Of a stretch of 41,784 nucleotides of DNA, positions 29,311 to 37,884 are shown one piece after another. The stretch covers positions 1-41,784 of the forward strand of contig JAFQQD010000054.1 of assembly GCA_017411435.1 (NCBI GenBank), written 5' to 3'. This DNA comes from Clostridia bacterium. Its GTDB lineage: Bacteria; Bacillota; Clostridia; UMGS1883. Each line of letters begins with the position of its first letter. Within the stretch, counting starts at the first letter, position 1. The notes under the pieces were generated by a model. It was given only the letters and a program-made list of their open reading frames with translations. It did not search any database and was not told where the DNA came from. Made by a program: the position numbers and the translations under genes.

Positions 29311-29732
29311 TCTTTTTTCTTTTTTTTCAGAATTTCCTCAAATGCCGCAAGCGCAAGGTCGTGAAGTTTGAATACCCATCTTTCACTGTAGTGCATTTCT
29401 TCTCGGATTTCGCGCCAGTCTTTGCCCTTCAAATAACGCTTTTCCAAAAGCAGTTTGAAATCTTCGTCCTCGAGTTCCACCAGCAAAAGTGCTGCTTCTT
29501 CTCGCATCTCTTTGTGTATCAATTCCTGTTTTCGAAGTTCTTGCCTTTTCTCTGCGATTTTTATTGCAACCGCTTCGAGTCGTGATTTTTCTCCACTTGG
29601 GGCATGTGGCATTCCCGATAATGACGAGGTGGTGCACCCTGCTACTTCTTCAAGCCTTCGGATATCATTTTTTAATGATTGAATTCTTTTCTCTGTTTGA
29701 TATGCCTGCTGCAAATACTCTTTTCCTGTCAT
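29301..29732 (-). CDS. Sigma-70-region-4-like late transcription regulator (DUF1492/ArpU-RinA type)
   Basis: 143 aa from the ATG at 29732 (GAGGAAGCAG upstream; a longer start overlaps the gene before it). The N-terminal half is a long coiled coil (EYLQQAYQTEKRIQSLKNDI... KIAEKRQELRKQELIH). The C-terminus is an HTH resembling sigma factor region 4 (LLLEKRYLKGKDWREIREEM, HYSERWVFKLHDLALAAFEE). This matches the late gene activators of Gram-positive phages. It is the last gene of the replication block and its own 3' end carries the phased repeats of the promoter it probably controls. Confidence 0.85.
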   Translation of the reverse strand: MTGKEYLQQAYQTEKRIQSLKNDIRRLEEVAGCTTSSLSGMPHAPSGEKSRLEAVAIKIAEKRQELRKQELIHKEMREEAALLLVELEDEDFKLLLEKRYLKGKDWREIREEMHYSERWVFKLHDLALAAFEEILKKKKKECS

Positions 29733-29968
29733 CTGCTTCCTCGCTTCTCGATTATCTCTTTGGCGAGCGCCTCCATAAGCCACTTGCCGTCAACCGTTGT
29801 CAAAATCGAAAACCATACCGATGTGAAAAATCGCTCGATTTTCTTCTTGTCCGCTTCTGCCTCTGTATCGTTCGGAAAATCATGCAAGCGGCGAAGTGCT
29901 TTTCTGTAATCGACTGCTGCCTGCTCGATTATCGCGTTTGCCAATTTCTCATAAGGTTCAACTGCCAT
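29729..29968 (-). CDS. Small helical protein (79 aa)
   Basis: 79 aa, overlapping both neighbours (ATGA with the late regulator, 11 bases with VRR-NUC). Entirely helical, beginning MAVEPYEKLANAIIEQAAVD with RKALRRLHDFPNDTEAEADK in the middle and a hydrophobic helix VWFSILTTVDGKWLMEAL near the end. Small helical proteins of this kind are often found just before the late regulator in clostridial phages. The function is unknown; tight coupling suggests it works with one of its neighbours. Confidence 0.75.
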   Translation of the reverse strand: MAVEPYEKLANAIIEQAAVDYRKALRRLHDFPNDTEAEADKKKIERFFTSVWFSILTTVDGKWLMEALAKEIIEKRGSR

Positions 29969-30254
29969 ATGTATCCTCCACCTTTCGTAAAATCCTCTCG
30001 ACCTCTTCCACGCTTCGCACTACTTCGGCGATACCGCCTGCTTTGCGGATCTCCTCTATCGTGTAGTCCTGCAGTCTGGTCGTTGTATTCTTCCCGACCT
30101 TTGCCTCGAATGCTACAAAGCGACCTTTGTAGCAAACGATGACATCGGGGATTCCTGTTGTTCCGTATTGTCCTCCATGCTCCTTCCAGAAGAAGCATTC
30201 GGGCTGCTTTTTTAAGAATTCGCGTATCTTTTTTATCAACTGCGCTTCGCTCAT
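29958..30254 (-). CDS. VRR-NUC domain nuclease
   Basis: 98 aa, a stand-alone VRR-NUC domain with the PD-(D/E)xK signature: Asp in TTGIPDVIV and Glu-x-Lys in FVAFEAKVG, then QDYTIEEIRKAGG. Such small nucleases act on branched or structured DNA (Holliday junctions, flaps) in phage replication and recombination. It lies downstream of the helicase gene across the ACTGA dyad region. No other resolvase for DNA junctions is visible in the window, so it may fill that role. Confidence 0.92.
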   Translation of the reverse strand: MSEAQLIKKIREFLKKQPECFFWKEHGGQYGTTGIPDVIVCYKGRFVAFEAKVGKNTTTRLQDYTIEEIRKAGGIAEVVRSVEEVERILRKVEDTYGS

Positions 30255-30284
30255 TTTTGTTTTCCCTAAAACCCTTTCATAAAA

Positions 30285-30311
30285 GCCATAATAATGGCGA
30301 CTTTTTTATTT
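30285..30311 (+). terminator. Hairpin with T-run, plus-strand direction
   Basis: GCCAT-AATA-ATGGC is followed on the plus strand by GACTTTTTTATTTTT. In that direction it looks like a terminator, although no plus-strand gene is visible. It could block antisense transcripts running from the late region into the ACTGA dyad. Stem is only 5 bp, so weak. Confidence 0.35.
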
Positions 30312-30313
30312 TT

Positions 30314-30417
30314 ACTGAGGTACTGAACTTACTGATTTTATTTTAGGAAAAGTCCTATGCGTGTATATGTAATAGGGAGATTATCAAAAATGCGTTCAGT
30401 TTGGTCAGTACCTCAGT
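30314..30417. promoter_or_regulatory. Symmetric ACTGA array, candidate replication origin or operator
   Basis: ACTGA at 30314, 30322 and 30331 is mirrored by TCAGT at 30396, 30405 and 30413, with spacings 8, 9 then 9, 8; each pair is exactly symmetric about 30365.5. The outer arms form a perfect 13-bp inverted repeat (ACTGAGGTACTGA / TCAGTACCTCAGT). The 60 bases between are AT-rich with a weak central dyad (CCTAT/ATAGG). It sits immediately downstream of the prim-pol/helicase gene, a common place for phage origins. An operator or protein-DNA hub is the alternative. Confidence 0.65.
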
Positions 30418-30423
30418 TCCGCC

Positions 30424-32601
30424 TTATAGCCTGGACGCCTCGCCGCGCAGTGCGAAACCGTACCATTCCATGCCTCCAGTCGCTCCGCTATTGCGCTTTT
30501 GGAAGCCGCGCTCAATCAGTTTTTGACTGAACGGTCTCTGGCTGAGTGCAAACTCTCCGTTCTCTTTGCACCACTCGTCGTACTTCGCACGAAGCATTTT
30601 GTTGCTGACTCTACCTTTTTCGCTCTCGATGCAACATTCGGAAAAGAACGTCGCAAATGAGTCCATCTCTTCCCTGTATTGTTCGCCTGCTGTTTTTACA
30701 TACTCAGGTGGCTTGAGTCCTGCGCGATCCCACATAAGAAATCCCTGTACTGCCCACGCGAGAATGCCAGGCAACTCTGTCTTTACGAGCTTTGTTGCAA
30801 AGGTCTTGTCGCGTTCCTTCTCCGTGAACGTATTCGTAAACGGTATCAGGAACAATCTGCGCCATATCGAGTTTGTCGTGTCTCTGATGATCGGCTTGTG
30901 ATTGACCGCGAGGAACACCTTGAATTGCGGAATGTATTCGAAGTATTCTCCGTAGAGGAATCGTGTTACGAGCTTGTCGCCGCCTGTCACCGACTTTATG
31001 AGCGGCTCTGACAATCGCTTGTTTTCTTCCATCTCGATTGCAGTTACGAACCTTGCACCTTTGAGTCTTGCAATATCGTTGTTTACTGCATCGTTCTTTT
31101 TCTGCATGAAAGTATCCGACGATGTGCCTGCTGCGTATTCTCCGAGGAGTTCCGAGAATGTATTGAGGAGCGTCGACTTGCCGTTGCTGCCGGTGCCGTA
31201 GAGGATGAACATAGCCTGCTCTGAAATGTCGCCCGAAAGTGCATAACCAAGTACGCGCTGAATGTATTGCATGCCGTTCTTGTCTCCGTTTGTTACCTTT
31301 TCGAGCAGCTGCGTCCACATCGGAATCGGGCAGTTTTCGTCGTACCTTGTATTGCATATTTTTGTTATCAAATCCTTCGGGTCATGGGGACGAAGTTTGC
31401 CTGTCTTGAGGTCGATAGTTCCGTTTTCACAATTCAACAAATAGATGTCTCGGTCAAGGTCATCTACGCGCACTGCAATCTTTGGCATTCCTTTTGCCAA
31501 TTCCATGCATGCTCGGATTTTTGTGAAATGCTCGGATTTCTTTGCGTGTGCAAGCAAAGCGTCTCTTTTTTCAACATCGGAAATTGTGCTTGCTTCGATA
31601 AACATCGAACGTGCTGCGTCTATTACGTAGTTATCGATTACTGATTTGTCGACATTCTTCCAGTACTTACCGTTCCATACAAACCACTTGTTGAAGGCAG
31701 CGCAGAATTTAATCTGATTTTGAAACATTTCGGCAAAGCGCTCTGCGTTACCTGCATCTGTGAGGTTGAACTCTTGTACTTCTTCCTCCGGGTCATAGCG
31801 TGCCACGCTTCTTGCTATTCTTGCTACGTCTTCATCAGGAAGCGGCGGTACGATTCTCGATTTATTTTCCTCGCGCAACGCTGCAGCGATTGCTGCTTCA
31901 TCCAAACCTCTTCTGCGAAGAAGTCCTGCTATGGATGCAAGGTGTGTGTTTCTGCTGCCTTCGCGGATTTTGCTCTGTGCTGCGCTTTCCGCTTTCGGTT
32001 TATTCGTTTTCTTTGTAATTGCGGTACCGAAATTGCGGATTACTTGTGTTAACCACTCTGGCATATCTGCAGCTTCGATGTCGAAAGGCGACTTGCCTTC
32101 GTCCCATGTATACTGCGCTCCGCTGCTGTGCAGGCTCGGTGCAACTACGATCATGCCGCCTTGGGTACGAACATCGAGGCCCTTGCGGACGCCGACCACA
32201 TTTTTGAGGGCAAGCTCCTCGGTGTACTTGAAAATATAGTGCTTGCCTCCACCGCCTGTTGTTGCTGTGATGGTATCGGGCAGTTCGTCATTTTCCATGA
32301 CCAAGGCTGCGAGGCTCTTGTCGCCTTCGTGTCGTGTGTCCACATCGAGGGCAACGAGACCGCTTTTTTCTCCCATCGGAATACCGATGTTCGCGTTAGG
32401 TGCCTTCTGCCACCAGCCTTTGATCTTCGCTTCATCGGTCGTTGCCTGCTCGCTCCAGTTGATAATTCTCGGATGCTTGCCTTTTGCCTGACAGTTCGCG
32501 CCTGCCCTGCATGAGCATGCTCCGGTGTTTGTTATCCAATGCAGTGGGAATACTGGGATTCCTGCTGCTGCGTATTGTAATGCCGCTTCAATCATGCTCA
32601 T
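30424..32601 (-). CDS. Prim-pol/D5 helicase (primase-helicase)
   Basis: 725 aa. Residues about 1-190 are a bifunctional primase/polymerase domain with catalytic DVD at 86-88 and the ligand His in GGGGKHYIF. A short linker with a PriCT-like helix region follows (about 205-270), then D5_N (about 280-430) and an SF3-type helicase with Walker A GTGSNGKST (469-477), the B motif in VTAIEMEENKRL and sensor FLAVNHKP. It primes and unwinds at the phage origin. The cysteines in CSCRAGANC (29-37) may bind zinc in the prim-pol part. Full length and motifs are intact. Confidence 0.94.
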   Translation of the reverse strand: MSMIEAALQYAAAGIPVFPLHWITNTGACSCRAGANCQAKGKHPRIINWSEQATTDEAKIKGWWQKAPNANIGIPMGEKSGLVALDVDTRHEGDKSLAALVMENDELPDTITATTGGGGKHYIFKYTEELALKNVVGVRKGLDVRTQGGMIVVAPSLHSSGAQYTWDEGKSPFDIEAADMPEWLTQVIRNFGTAITKKTNKPKAESAAQSKIREGSRNTHLASIAGLLRRRGLDEAAIAAALREENKSRIVPPLPDEDVARIARSVARYDPEEEVQEFNLTDAGNAERFAEMFQNQIKFCAAFNKWFVWNGKYWKNVDKSVIDNYVIDAARSMFIEASTISDVEKRDALLAHAKKSEHFTKIRACMELAKGMPKIAVRVDDLDRDIYLLNCENGTIDLKTGKLRPHDPKDLITKICNTRYDENCPIPMWTQLLEKVTNGDKNGMQYIQRVLGYALSGDISEQAMFILYGTGSNGKSTLLNTFSELLGEYAAGTSSDTFMQKKNDAVNNDIARLKGARFVTAIEMEENKRLSEPLIKSVTGGDKLVTRFLYGEYFEYIPQFKVFLAVNHKPIIRDTTNSIWRRLFLIPFTNTFTEKERDKTFATKLVKTELPGILAWAVQGFLMWDRAGLKPPEYVKTAGEQYREEMDSFATFFSECCIESEKGRVSNKMLRAKYDEWCKENGEFALSQRPFSQKLIERGFQKRNSGATGGMEWYGFALRGEASRL

Positions 32602-33041
32602 TTGACTTCTCCCATCTGTTCGTTGAAGAAGCGCACTCTTTTACCGAGTTTTCTTGCCTCTTCGATTTCTGCCTTCATACCTTCTGAAAAATCCGCGCCG
32701 AATACCCATACTTCTTGGCACTGCGCAAGGAGTGCGAGACCATACATCAGTCCTATTTCGCGCTCCTCATATTTCGTGTCGTTAAGGAACTGTGGGAAGA
32801 GCAAGTGGCTTGCAATCGGTATGTACTTCTGCGCTACCGCAAATCTGCAATACTTCCTTGCTGCTTTGATGTTCGCTGCCGTGTCGCCTGCATACTTCGA
32901 TACGATGTATGCCTTCTTGCGAGACTTGAGCGCATTCTGCTTTGCCCTCTTTTCGCGCTGTTTCTTTTTGTATCTTCCAAGGATGTTACCGATAGCCTCT
33001 CCTGCTGTCGGGTCGCTATATCCTTCTTCATTGATATACAT
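32598..33041 (-). CDS. Rossmann-type small protein (DUF4406-like)
   Basis: 147 aa. The N-terminal 50 residues are basic and helical (EAIGNILGRYKKKQREKRAK). The rest (AYIVSKYAGDTAANIKAARK, YCRFAVAQKYIPIASHLLFP, CQEVWVFGADFSEGMKAEIE) matches the deoxyribosyltransferase-like fold found in many phages (DUF4406 and relatives), which may process nucleotides or nucleosides. It overlaps the helicase start (ATGA) and follows the polymerase closely. GGAGGG precedes the ATG. Enzymatic role not shown. Confidence 0.82.
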   Translation of the reverse strand: MYINEEGYSDPTAGEAIGNILGRYKKKQREKRAKQNALKSRKKAYIVSKYAGDTAANIKAARKYCRFAVAQKYIPIASHLLFPQFLNDTKYEEREIGLMYGLALLAQCQEVWVFGADFSEGMKAEIEEARKLGKRVRFFNEQMGEVK

Positions 33042-33044
33042 CGG

Positions 33045-34976
33045 TCAGCCCTCCAATCCTTCGAGTTTTCCGAAGCACGCGCCATGTTCGCCTTCTGCCA
33101 CGATCGGAACATCGAAGGCTACAAAAGGTCTGCGCTCCATCGCTGTTTTGATAATGGCAATCGCCTCTTCTTCGTGTCCGTCGTCTACCTCGAAAAGCAG
33201 TTCGTCGTGAATCTGGAGAAGTGGGCGAATATACGGTTTGTTCTTCAGTTCCTTCAGTAGTTCGCGCATTGCGAGCTTGAGGATTTCTGCTGCCGTTCCC
33301 TGTATCGGTGTGTTCAAGGCACATCTTTCTGCGAAGCTGCGCTGTCCCCAGTCTGCCATCTTGTTGTTGATGTTCGGGAGGTATCTGCGCCTGCCAAATG
33401 CGCTCTCGGTAAATCCGTCAAGGCGCGCCTTCTTTACCGTCGCCTGCTGCCACTCGGTAAGTCCGGGGTAGCCTGACTTGAGGTTGCGAATGATTTGTTC
33501 GCACTCTCCGAGTCCCATCTTCAGTCCTGCCTTGAACTCCAGCGTGCGCTGCAGCCCTCTTGGGAAGAGTCCGTAGAAGGTGCCGAAGTTTACATTCTTC
33601 GCAATCGTGCGTCGTTCCTTGTAGTCGGGGTTATCCTTGTCGAGCGCTTCATCGACCGTGATTCCGAAGATGACAGATGTCGTACTTGCATGAATGTCGC
33701 CACCGCTGCGGTAGGTCTCTATCATGAACTTGTCTCTGCAGTAGTACGCTCCGACGCGCAGCTCGATTTGTGAAAAGTCGAAGTCGAGGAACTTTGCTCC
33801 CTCTCCTGCCACCACGAACTGGCGCACTCCTATCGGGTCGTTGCCCTTTCGAGGCATGTTCTGCAGATTCGGCTTCCTTGCTGCGAATCTTCCTGTGTCG
33901 GTTCCCATCGGCATGAGGTCTGGGTGAATGCGACCTGTCGCGCTGTTGACATATCTGAGGTATCCGTCGATGTAGGTACTCTTGATCTTAGCCCACTTGC
34001 GGAACTCCTGCACCGTCTCGAAGAACTCCACGAGTTCGGGTGCGTTCTCTTTGCAGTATGTCGTAAGCATCTGAATGGCTTCGCTGTCCGCTGCTTCCGC
34101 GTATTTTGCAGTCGTCTTTACCACTGGCAATTTCAGTGTCTGGTAAAGGAATGCCTTGAACTCTTCTGTTCCGCAGTTGTCACCGATATTGATGTCGCCT
34201 GTGAACTGCTGAATCTTACCGCGAAGCTCTGCGATCTTGCTCTCTGCTGCTTCCTTCTTTGTCTGCATCAGGTCGAGGTCAACCTTGACTCCGTTGTACT
34301 TCATCATGCCTGTGAACACCGCAGCCGGGCTTTCGATGTTCTCGCAAAGCTCTCTGTGCTTTGGAATGTTGAGTTCAAACCACTCGTTGAATGTGTGGTA
34401 TAGCTGCAGCGTCCAGTCGCTGTCGGCGCAGGCGTATCTGCATGTGTTCCATTCGTCTGGGTCGAGTTCGTCGAAGAATCTTCCCTGCACGACCTCCTCA
34501 AATTTCGGAAGCTCGAAATTGTACAAATACGGTACCAGCGTCTTCAGTCCGCTGTCCCTCAAATCTCTGAACTCATAATCGTTCTTCAGTGTGAGCTGCG
34601 ATGCGACGATTGTGTCGTAAAGCGGCTCTTGCAAAACAATGCCATGCTTATATAAAAACATCGCCTCGAATGCGAGGTTGTGTGCTACCTTGACTATGCG
34701 CTCGCTCTGGAAAAGGCGGCTTGTAAGGTATGCCATGACGACCTGAACATCTGCGTTCTCGCCTACCGTGTGTCGCAGCGGAATGTATCTTGCCGTTCCT
34801 GCTGCTACCGACAAAGAAATGCCTGTGATGTCTGCTTTGTGAGGATCGAGTGCCGCCATCTCTTCCTCGCGGTACTCTTCATTCGCCGATGTCTCAAAGT
34901 CGAATGCGACCACTGTCGCTTTGCCTATATATTCTTCAATTTCCGCTACGCTGCGGATTGTCTTGTAATCTTGCAT
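33045..34976 (-). CDS. Family A DNA polymerase
   Basis: 643 aa from the ATG at 34976 (GGAGAGGGAGAG upstream). A 3'-5' exonuclease domain begins with FDFETSANEEY (DxE, about 25-35) and continues with HNLAFEAMFLY and CADSDWTLQLY. The polymerase domain has motif A DFSQIELRVGAY, motif B RRTIAKNVNFGTFYGLF and motif C LLQIHDELLFEVDD. There is no 5'-3' exonuclease domain. It is the replicative polymerase of the phage, following the ssDNA-binding-like and coiled-coil genes. Confidence 0.96.
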   Translation of the reverse strand: MQDYKTIRSVAEIEEYIGKATVVAFDFETSANEEYREEEMAALDPHKADITGISLSVAAGTARYIPLRHTVGENADVQVVMAYLTSRLFQSERIVKVAHNLAFEAMFLYKHGIVLQEPLYDTIVASQLTLKNDYEFRDLRDSGLKTLVPYLYNFELPKFEEVVQGRFFDELDPDEWNTCRYACADSDWTLQLYHTFNEWFELNIPKHRELCENIESPAAVFTGMMKYNGVKVDLDLMQTKKEAAESKIAELRGKIQQFTGDINIGDNCGTEEFKAFLYQTLKLPVVKTTAKYAEAADSEAIQMLTTYCKENAPELVEFFETVQEFRKWAKIKSTYIDGYLRYVNSATGRIHPDLMPMGTDTGRFAARKPNLQNMPRKGNDPIGVRQFVVAGEGAKFLDFDFSQIELRVGAYYCRDKFMIETYRSGGDIHASTTSVIFGITVDEALDKDNPDYKERRTIAKNVNFGTFYGLFPRGLQRTLEFKAGLKMGLGECEQIIRNLKSGYPGLTEWQQATVKKARLDGFTESAFGRRRYLPNINNKMADWGQRSFAERCALNTPIQGTAAEILKLAMRELLKELKNKPYIRPLLQIHDELLFEVDDGHEEEAIAIIKTAMERRPFVAFDVPIVAEGEHGACFGKLEGLEG

Positions 34977-35002
34977 ATTTATCTCTCCCTCTCCACGGCT
35001 GT

Positions 35003-35023
35003 GGGTGCTGCACCGCAGCACCC
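35003..35023. other. Perfect hairpin in the polymerase leader
   Basis: GGGTGCTGC-ACC-GCAGCACCC, 9-bp stem with a 3-base loop and no T-run, 26 bases before the polymerase ATG. Too stable to be chance in a mRNA leader. It may be an RNA processing or translation-control element that sets polymerase level apart from the upstream gene. Confidence 0.55.
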
Positions 35024-35036
35024 TACCGTCAATACC

Positions 35037-35723
35037 TTAGTCTTCGTCTGCGTCCTGAATGTTGCGAGCAATTGCCATGACTTCTTCCGTCATGTCGTTG
35101 ACCGTTGCACGAAGGTCGGGAGAGAGTTCGCCGTCCATGCTGAATGCCAGCTGGCTGTATGTGATGCCGGTGCTGTTCTGCGCTTTCTTGAGCGTGATCT
35201 TGGTTACCACGCTGTTGGAACGCTTGCCCTTCGAAAGAAGGTGTGTAATGTACTTGGTGAATTCGCCGAGTGAGCCTGTGGGAACAGTCAGCATGTAAGG
35301 CATCGCATGGTTTTCCATAAGGATGAACAAGCGACGCTTCTGCTTGCATGCGCGACCGCCGTTCTCTCCGCTGCCGAACTGATTGAACTCGCACTGACTG
35401 CACTTGCGGTATTCGCCTGTTTCCTTGACGATGCCACCCTTGTTATCGAAGCTGCTGCAATCGGGCGGCACATTGCCTCCTGTAAACTTTTCCTTGTAGT
35501 AGGCATTAGCCGGGTGATGATATACGATGATCGCGCGGATCTCCTTGACCGAGTCGGTCTCATTCGTATCCGAAGGCACCTCGAAACTGATGCCGCCACC
35601 AGAAGGGATTTTCACTTTTTCAAATGTGGGGGTAATGCCTTCCGTTTCGTAGGAAGGGATTTCGGTGTTGTTGCCTGCTGCTACTGCAAAATTGCCGTTG
35701 GTATTCATAAGTTCGTTACTCAT
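35037..35723 (-). CDS. Replication-associated protein with a Cys cluster
   Basis: 228 aa from the ATG at 35723 (AAAGGAAA upstream; earlier in-frame starts overlap the previous gene). The region GGNVPPDCSSFDNKGGIVKE, then CSQCEFNQFGSG and GRACKQKRRLFI contains four cysteines spaced as in a zinc ribbon. It is followed by strands and an acidic C-terminal tail (IARNIQDADED). Acidic tails plus OB-like beta content are common in phage ssDNA-binding proteins, and the gene stands directly before DNA polymerase, so that is the best guess. Not proven by any motif. Confidence 0.72.
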   Translation of the reverse strand: MSNELMNTNGNFAVAAGNNTEIPSYETEGITPTFEKVKIPSGGGISFEVPSDTNETDSVKEIRAIIVYHHPANAYYKEKFTGGNVPPDCSSFDNKGGIVKETGEYRKCSQCEFNQFGSGENGGRACKQKRRLFILMENHAMPYMLTVPTGSLGEFTKYITHLLSKGKRSNSVVTKITLKKAQNSTGITYSQLAFSMDGELSPDLRATVNDMTEEVMAIARNIQDADED

Positions 35724-35740
35724 AGTTGTGTTTCCTTTCG

Positions 35741-36145
35741 TTATGCTTTTCTTACCTGAATCGAGGGTTTCTCGAATACTTTTACGAGTCCGTCCAGCCA
35801 TTCTGGGAACTCTCCGTCGTTATTGTTTTTCAACTCTTTCAGCGTTGCTGAGAGTGTCTTCGTGTTGATGGTGAAGAGGTGTTCGAAGCCTTGCTGCTTC
35901 ATTACTGCATAAAGGGCTTCCTTCTCTTCAGGAATTGCGCCGGGGTATGCATTCGTAACGAGTGTAAACATCGTACCGTCGTGCTTGAAACCGTCGCATT
36001 CCTCAGTGGTCATTGCCTCGATAAGCGCTGCTTCCGTCTCTTCAATTGCTTTTTTGATGAGTCTGAGCTGCTCTTCGAGTTCGCTCTTGCGATTTCTTTG
36101 CTCCCGAAGTTTTGCTCCGAGTGCAATCATTTCGTTATTCGGCAT
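35741..36145 (-). CDS. Coiled-coil protein of the replication module
   Basis: 134 aa. The first 50 residues form a strong coiled coil (REQRNRKSELEEQLRLIKKA). A small beta-rich part follows (CDGFKHDGTMFTLVTNAYPG) and then helices to the basic end. The ATG overlaps the helicase stop by 11 bases, with GGAGGCGCAGGAT inside that gene. Similar short proteins accompany helicase/polymerase genes in gut phages. No catalytic motif seen. Confidence 0.75.
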   Translation of the reverse strand: MPNNEMIALGAKLREQRNRKSELEEQLRLIKKAIEETEAALIEAMTTEECDGFKHDGTMFTLVTNAYPGAIPEEKEALYAVMKQQGFEHLFTINTKTLSATLKELKNNNDGEFPEWLDGLVKVFEKPSIQVRKA

Positions 36146-37475
36146 ATCCTGCGCCTCCTATGATTTTCTTGTAGTCGTCGACGAGCAGCCCTGCGACATC
36201 TGCCTTCTGACGAAGTGCTGCCATGACCTTTTCGTCGATTGTGTTCTGGGCAACGAGGTGAATATATACACCCTTTTTCGTCTGCCCGATTCTACGAATA
36301 CGCGCTCTCGACTGTTCGTAGTTCGCGTAACTGAAATCCAGCGAATAATAAACGCCTACGGTGCCTGCCGTCAGTGTCAGTCCCATGCCTGTCGTCTGCA
36401 GCTGCCCGATGAAGACTTTGACATTCGGGTCGGTCTGGAATGCTTCCACTTCCTTCGCCCTGTCTTTCACATCGCCCTTGATGAGCGCATACTCGATGCC
36501 CTTCTTTTTGAGCATCGCTGCTATGGCATCAATCTCAGGGACGAATCGGGCGAAAACTACGACCTTTTTGCCCTCTCCGATGCAACTGTCGACGATGTCC
36601 TCCAGCGCGTCGAGTTTTGCAGTGCTTACTTGCTGCGCTGCTTCGTCTTCGTCGCCACGGATGAAACCGCCTGTGCATTGCGATAACCGAAGCAATCTTG
36701 TCAGGACATTTCTCGCGGTTACGGGGCTGTTCATGAGTTCTGCGAATGAGTCCTTATCGATGCTGTCGTATATCTGCTGCGCCTGCCGTTCCAACTTAAC
36801 CGGTCTTATTTCCTCTATGAACTCTGGCAGCTCTACCGCTTCGTCAATCTTGATGCGATATGCGATGTTGTGTGCCTTTGTGACGAGTTCGTCAAGGTGC
36901 TTGTACCCTACTATCTGGTGATTCTGGAATCCTCCGATAATTGCGTACTTGCTCCTGAAGGAATAGAAGCTCGCTCCGAATATCCCTTCGTCGAGGAATT
37001 TGTACTGACTGAAAAAGTCGAGTGGCGTGTTCGTTATGGGAGTGCCTGTCAGGATGAGGTTGTATTCGCTCTCTTTGCCAAGTTTGTGCAATGCCTTGCT
37101 GCACTTCGCCTGTGGATTCTTAATCTTGCTGCTCTCATCGCAGACGATCATGTCTGGCTTCCATCGAAGAAGCTCTTCTTCCAGTCTCCAGCAGCTTTCG
37201 TAATTTACGACGATTACCTGAAGCCCTGTTCCGACAGTGTGTCGTATGGTGTCTGCCTTCTTTGAACCGTTGCCGTCCAGCACCGTTACCTGATGTGGGA
37301 ATGCCGCGAATTTTGCGAACTCCTGTTCCCACACATTCACGATGGATTTCGGGCAGACGACCAGCATATTTGATATCCAGTGCTTTTTGTGCAGCGCGCC
37401 TGCAACTGCTATGGTGGTGACCGTCTTGCCTGTTCCCATATCCATGAGAAAGGCGCACCCTTTACTACGCTGCAT
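36135..37475 (-). CDS. SNF2 helicase, C-terminal part (split gene)
   Basis: 446 aa. The start at 37475 was chosen from GGAGG lying 6 bases upstream, inside the HNH gene. It holds all SF2 ATPase motifs: Walker A DMGTGKT (12-18), ATPase box VCDESSKI (about 111-118), ILTGTPITN, and the second RecA domain with VVFARFVPEI, IGQLQTTGMGLTLTAG and ARIRRIGQTKKGVYIHL. What is missing at the N-terminus is the Q-like motif segment KPYQHQIRAFNFAL, which is encoded separately at 37881-38198. The two parts are in the same reading frame but separated by an HNH gene. The product may need its N-terminal part in trans. Confidence 0.92.
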   Translation of the reverse strand: MQRSKGCAFLMDMGTGKTVTTIAVAGALHKKHWISNMLVVCPKSIVNVWEQEFAKFAAFPHQVTVLDGNGSKKADTIRHTVGTGLQVIVVNYESCWRLEEELLRWKPDMIVCDESSKIKNPQAKCSKALHKLGKESEYNLILTGTPITNTPLDFFSQYKFLDEGIFGASFYSFRSKYAIIGGFQNHQIVGYKHLDELVTKAHNIAYRIKIDEAVELPEFIEEIRPVKLERQAQQIYDSIDKDSFAELMNSPVTARNVLTRLLRLSQCTGGFIRGDEDEAAQQVSTAKLDALEDIVDSCIGEGKKVVVFARFVPEIDAIAAMLKKKGIEYALIKGDVKDRAKEVEAFQTDPNVKVFIGQLQTTGMGLTLTAGTVGVYYSLDFSYANYEQSRARIRRIGQTKKGVYIHLVAQNTIDEKVMAALRQKADVAGLLVDDYKKIIGGAGYAE

Positions 37476-37884
37476 CGATTTCCTCCAGTTTCTCTTTGGC
37501 AAGTGCCATGTGGAGTTGTCTATGCTGCGCGTCGGTCATAACGAGAAGATTGTCGGGACTGTTGTCCTCTGTGTTTCCGTTGATGTGATGCACCACTTCA
37601 CGAATATTCGGGTCGCTGCTTCTGAACAACTTGCGCCCGATGAGCCTCTCCGCGATGCGTCTGGCTTTTCGGGAATTCGCTCTGCCTCTGTTCGCAACGC
37701 TGCATAGCGGATTGCGTCTGCGGTTGAGTTCCGTCAGGTGAGGTGCTTTGTGATTCTTCGCCATTGCCGAATAGTTCACATGCGCGCTATTCCAGAGGTT
37801 GCGATGTGCCGTCGAGCAAAAATATCTGCCATGCTGTTTGTTCCGCATTACCGCTGCACCGCATAATGAGCAATGTCTTGTCAT
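37465..37884 (-). CDS. HNH endonuclease inserted within the SNF2 helicase gene
   Basis: 139 aa. An N-terminal zinc-finger-like segment (RHCSLCGAAVMRNKQHGRYF, C-S-T-A-H) is followed by a basic linker and the HNH core VVHHINGNTEDNSPDNLLVM, then DAQHRQLH. It overlaps the N-terminal helicase ORF by four bases (ATGA) and the C-terminal helicase ORF by 11 bases. It has its own AGGAG and supplies the ribosome site for the next gene. This is typical of a free-standing homing endonuclease that settled inside a conserved gene. There is no room for a self-splicing intron or intein around it. Confidence 0.92.
   Translation of the reverse strand: MTRHCSLCGAAVMRNKQHGRYFCSTAHRNLWNSAHVNYSAMAKNHKAPHLTELNRRRNPLCSVANRGRANSRKARRIAERLIGRKLFRSSDPNIREVVHHINGNTEDNSPDNLLVMTDAQHRQLHMALAKEKLEEIDAA

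Noticed and set aside
37465-37884. Group I intron or intein hosting the HNH gene
   Set aside because: The HNH ORF overlaps both helicase parts by a few bases and has its own ribosome site, leaving no intron core. It is in a different frame from the helicase, so it is not an intein.
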